Assembly (NCBI GenBank): GCA_002421475.1 | Contig: DIJW01000084.1 | Span: forward strand, 1 to 7,914 | Origin: Thiomicrospira sp. UBA5634 | GTDB taxonomy: Bacteria; Pseudomonadota; Gammaproteobacteria; Thiomicrospirales; Thiomicrospiraceae | Direction: 5' to 3' | Length of the DNA stretch: 7,914 nucleotides | Part shown: piece after piece, positions 6,237 to 7,914 of the stretch | Numbering within the stretch: position 1 is the first letter of the stretch | Layout of the letters: every line of letters starts with the position of its first letter | Made by a program: the position numbers and the translations under genes | The notes under the pieces: model-generated | What the model saw: the letters and a program-made list of their open reading frames with translations, nothing else | Told to the model about the DNA's origin: nothing | Database searches by the model: none

Positions 6237-6274
6237 AAAACGCCCCACATTGATAAAAAATGCGGGGCGTTTTT
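6237..6274. terminator. Terminator of efp, probably bidirectional
   Basis: A GC-rich stem (CGCCCC.../...GGGGCG, arms 6237-6251 and 6259-6273) closes a 7-base loop, with one A-C mismatch on the plus strand that becomes a G-U wobble on the minus strand. It is flanked by AAAA on the left and TTTTTGTTTTT on the right, so it can end efp transcripts from the left and toxin-antitoxin transcripts from the right. Confidence 0.92.
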
Positions 6275-6303
6275 GTTTTTAGACTGTTGAAAATTCATTT
6301 TTT

Positions 6304-6323
6304 GAACCACGAAGGGCACGAAG
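6304..6323. repeat. Short CACGAAGG-type tandem motif
   Basis: CACGAAG occurs twice with a 9-base period (6308-6314 and 6317-6323) within GAACCACGAAGGGCACGAAG. I recall similar strings as dispersed non-coding repeats in many bacterial genomes; this is memory, not a search. It sits between the efp terminator and the end of the toxin gene and may mark a junction of an inserted segment. Confidence 0.35.
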
Positions 6324-6326
6324 TTT

Positions 6327-6590
6327 TTAATGCGTTTTATAAATAGTCGATCTGTGACCCACCTTAATCACATCCACCACTAACAGCTCGTCTCTTATTT
6401 CGTACAAAATGCGGTACAACCCGACTCTGACACGATAAACCTCTTGACCGGTTAGTTTTATACAGCCTTCTGCGCGCGGGTTTTCAGCCAACTGTTCGAT
6501 TCGATTAAGAATACGCCGAACATCCGAATTTGGAATGGAACGCAAATCCTTGGCGACCGAATGTTTAAACTCAACTTTATAATTTGCCAT
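6327..6590 (-). CDS. RelE/ParE-family toxin
   Basis: This 87-residue protein is of the RelE/ParE toxin superfamily, usually an mRNA interferase acting in the ribosome, though ParE members poison gyrase. The family pattern is visible: MANYKVEFKHSVAKDLRSIP at the start; helix RRILNRIEQLAENPRAEG; then the core strands with LTGQEVYRVRVGLYRILYEI (about 46-65); and the C-terminal VVDVIKVGHRSTIYK. The basic residues Arg53 and Arg58, and the His-Arg near residue 79, are typical of RelE-like ribonucleases, so mRNA cleavage is slightly favoured. The ATG lies inside the antitoxin gene with a 14-base overlap and a poor ribosome site, so translational coupling is likely. No frameshift or missing segment is seen; the toxin looks intact. 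Confidence 0.88.
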   Translation of the reverse strand: MANYKVEFKHSVAKDLRSIPNSDVRRILNRIEQLAENPRAEGCIKLTGQEVYRVRVGLYRILYEIRDELLVVDVIKVGHRSTIYKTH

Positions 6591-6810
6591 GCTGCTTCAA
6601 ATCATTCAGCAAGGCTTCATAACTCATTGTCGGCTCAGCAACACGTTCTGCATACACCGCCAAATCTTCTTGATCTTCGCGCATTAACAACCTCAGGGCT
6701 TCATCCACTAATTCAGACACGGAGACCTGCGACTGGGCTGCCCGCATTTTTAGCGCGGTATGAATCGCCGGATCAAAATACACCGTTGAACGCTTAGATA
6801 ATTCACTCAT
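6577..6810 (-). CDS. Ribbon-helix-helix antitoxin of the RelE/ParE pair
   Basis: This 77-residue protein has an N-terminal ribbon-helix-helix DNA-binding fold: strand RSTVYFDP (7-14), helix AIHTALKMRAAQSQ, a turn, and helix SVSELVDEALRLLMRE. The acidic C-terminal tail DQEDLAVYAERVAEPTMSYEALLNDLKQHG is the expected toxin-binding part. It precedes and overlaps the toxin gene, the usual antitoxin-first order, and should neutralise the toxin and repress the shared promoter. GGAGGG stands about 9 bases before the ATG, a much stronger ribosome site than the toxin's, consistent with antitoxin excess. The upstream palindrome is a candidate for its own operator. The fold is confident; the named subfamily (CopG-, RelB- or ParD-like) is not. 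Confidence 0.87.
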   Translation of the reverse strand: MSELSKRSTVYFDPAIHTALKMRAAQSQVSVSELVDEALRLLMREDQEDLAVYAERVAEPTMSYEALLNDLKQHGKL

Positions 6811-6852
6811 CTTAAAAACCCTCCAAAAATCGCTCTAAAAAACATGACAATA

Positions 6853-6874
6853 TTGTAGCATTATAACGCTACAA
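6853..6874 (-). promoter_or_regulatory. Toxin-antitoxin promoter with palindromic operator around the -10 box
   Basis: TTGTAGC (6853-6859) and GCTACAA (6868-6874) are a perfect 7-bp inverted repeat with an 8-base centre. The centre contains TATAAT on the minus strand (6865-6860), a perfect -10 box. A weak -35 (AAAACA) lies 17 bases upstream. Antitoxin bound to the palindrome would block polymerase directly, the usual autoregulation of type II pairs. TAGCATTA within this site (6857-6864) recurs at 6888-6895, 31 bases or about three helical turns away, overlapping the stop of the next gene. Confidence 0.7.
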
Positions 6875-6892
6875 CACTTTAATGTTTTAGCA

Positions 6893-7914
6893 TTACAATG
6901 TCGTTTGATACGGACTATGCAAAACACAATCGGCGTAATAATCGTCAATCATGCGTTTTTCTTCGGCGATAAAGCCTTCAATCCCCTGCTGAAACGGATT
7001 GCTCGCTAACCAATGTGCCGATTGAGTTTTCACCGGCTCAAAACCGCGCGCGATTTTATGTTCACCACCCGCGCCGGGTTCGAAACGTTGTAACCCATTC
7101 GCTATCGCAAACTCAATCCCTTGGTAATAACAGGCTTCAAAATGCAGGCTATCGAGTTGCTCAATACAACCCCAATGACGACCAAACAAAACACTGTCGC
7201 TCATAAACATCAACGAACCGGCGAGACACACGCCCTCTCGATCCGCCAACACCAATAACACCTGATCCGGCAACGCCTTGGCGACCGCTTGAAAAAAGCC
7301 TTGGTTCAGCGTGGCTAAACTGTGTTTTTCGTCAAAGGTTTTTTGATAAAAATGCGTGAACGTCTGCCAATCTTGCTCGGTCGCCGAGTGACCATTTAAT
7401 ACTCGAAACGTCACACCCGCCGCTTCAACTTTGCGGCGTTCTTGTTTGATATTTTTACGTTTTTTCGGTTTGAGTTGCGCGAGAAAATCATCAAAGGTGT
7501 GATAACCGCGATTAAACCAATGGAAATGGCAATCATGGCGAATCAACCAATCGCTTTGCGCCGACAACCAGGCCTGGTCGTTTGGTTCTGCATAATACTC
7601 AGCAAATAAAATATGCCACCCGCTAATGTTTTGCTCGCCGGCGATTTGTTGCAGATATTTAACCAATAACGCGCGGATTTGATCGGCGTTGCGATCATGC
7701 GCAATCAGAAAGCGCTGCCCCGTCACCGGCGCATAAGGAATGGCCGAAACCCATTTGGGGAAATAACGCAAACCAACCGACTGCCAAGCCTGCGACCAGG
7801 CCTGGTCGAACACAAACTCACCATAGGAATTGGTTTTGGCATACAGCGGCATCGCCGCAATCAACTCACCTTGGTCGTAAAGCGCGAGATGCTGCGGATA
7901 CCAACCAAATTGCG
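6893..7914 (-). CDS. DUF482/COG3146 GNAT-fold (FemAB-like) acyltransferase family protein, 5' part outside the window
   Basis: This is the C-terminal ~339 residues of a conserved proteobacterial family often labelled 'GNAT family N-acetyltransferase' or 'peptidogalycan biosynthesis protein'. Its substrate is unknown and I do not assign one. The frame is open through base 7914 and reads QFGWYPQHLALYDQGELIAAMPLYAKTNSYGEFVFDQAW, the normal family N-terminal region. The TTG at 7864 is therefore internal, and roughly 50-60 residues are probably missing. Family landmarks include LKPKKRKNIKQERRKV, the FYQKTFDEKHS...FF region, and CYYQGIEFAIANGLQRFEPGAGGEHKIARGFEPVKTQSAHW near the end. Two 12-bp palindromes fall in it, both encoding Asp-Gln-Ala-Trp. 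It ends 82 bases before the antitoxin start, on the same strand. No terminator is seen there, so some read-through into the toxin-antitoxin pair is possible. Confidence 0.88.
   Translation of the reverse strand, partial: QFGWYPQHLALYDQGELIAAMPLYAKTNSYGEFVFDQAWSQAWQSVGLRYFPKWVSAIPYAPVTGQRFLIAHDRNADQIRALLVKYLQQIAGEQNISGWHILFAEYYAEPNDQAWLSAQSDWLIRHDCHFHWFNRGYHTFDDFLAQLKPKKRKNIKQERRKVEAAGVTFRVLNGHSATEQDWQTFTHFYQKTFDEKHSLATLNQGFFQAVAKALPDQVLLVLADREGVCLAGSLMFMSDSVLFGRHWGCIEQLDSLHFEACYYQGIEFAIANGLQRFEPGAGGEHKIARGFEPVKTQSAHWLASNPFQQGIEGFIAEEKRMIDDYYADCVLHSPYQTTL
7567..7578. repeat. Iterated palindrome copy 4, in the DUF482 gene
   Basis: ACCAGGCCTGGT is read on the minus strand as Asp-Gln-Ala-Trp-Leu. 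It is flanked by A on the left and C on the right, so the palindrome stops at 12 bp. Confidence 0.85.
7795..7806. repeat. Iterated palindrome copy 5, in the DUF482 gene
   Basis: ACCAGGCCTGGT is extended by CG on both sides to a 16-bp perfect palindrome (7793-7808), the longest of the five. It is read on the minus strand as Asp-Gln-Ala-Trp-Ser, 228 bases from copy 4. Confidence 0.85.

Noticed and set aside
7862..7864. TTG as the start of the DUF482 gene
   Set aside because: The frame stays open to the window edge and encodes the family's conserved N-terminal segment, so the gene is partial rather than starting here.
1..7914. CRISPR array, tRNA, rRNA, insertion sequence, prophage or defence island
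   Set aside because: No regularly spaced direct repeats, no cloverleaf-like RNA genes and no transposase or integrase reading frames were seen.

Overview
The window reads as chromosomal DNA of a moderately AT-rich gammaproteobacterium. The strongest clue is an EarP arginine rhamnosyltransferase next to an elongation factor P with arginine at position 32, a pairing found in beta- and gammaproteobacteria. A sulfur-oxidising Thiomicrospira/Thiomicrorhabdus-like genus would fit the gene mix, but this is a guess the sequence cannot prove.

Bases 1-4330 form a nitrate-assimilation uptake locus on the minus strand. In transcription order it holds: an NtrC-type site and a sigma-54-like promoter; nasR (NIT nitrate sensor plus ANTAR RNA-binding domain); a 280-base leader; nrtA (Tat-exported binding protein); nrtB (permease); and the ATPase gene, cut by the window edge. 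The leader contains a 15-bp terminator hairpin with a U-tract. Overlapping its 5' arm is a 5-bp stem with hexaloop AAAGGC, the A1/G4 loop recognised by ANTAR proteins. The likely circuit is that nitrogen limitation (NtrC/sigma-54) produces NasR. Nitrate bound to NasR then favours the small hairpin over the terminator, so nrtA-nrtB-ATPase are transcribed only when nitrate is present.

Bases 4442-6274 are a plus-strand translation module: earP, then efp with its own TATAAT box, closed by a strong hairpin terminator that can also work from the other side. EarP rhamnosylates EF-P Arg32, which lets EF-P rescue ribosomes stalled at polyproline.

Bases 6300-6892 are a compact type II toxin-antitoxin pair on the minus strand: a ribbon-helix-helix antitoxin overlapping a RelE/ParE toxin by 14 bases. 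A palindromic operator wraps its -10 box. From 6893 to the window end lies the C-terminal part of a DUF482/COG3146 GNAT/FemAB-like protein, whose start lies beyond the window.

The most unexplained signal is a perfect 12-bp palindrome, ACCAGGCCTGGT. It occurs five times in 7.9 kb: once just upstream of earP, twice inside earP and twice inside the DUF482 gene. It is never in the nitrate locus, efp or the toxin-antitoxin pair. It lies in two reading frames and in non-coding DNA, so it looks selected as DNA, like a highly iterated palindrome. No CRISPR array, tRNA, rRNA or insertion sequence was seen, and no gene-free stretch exceeds about 280 bases.
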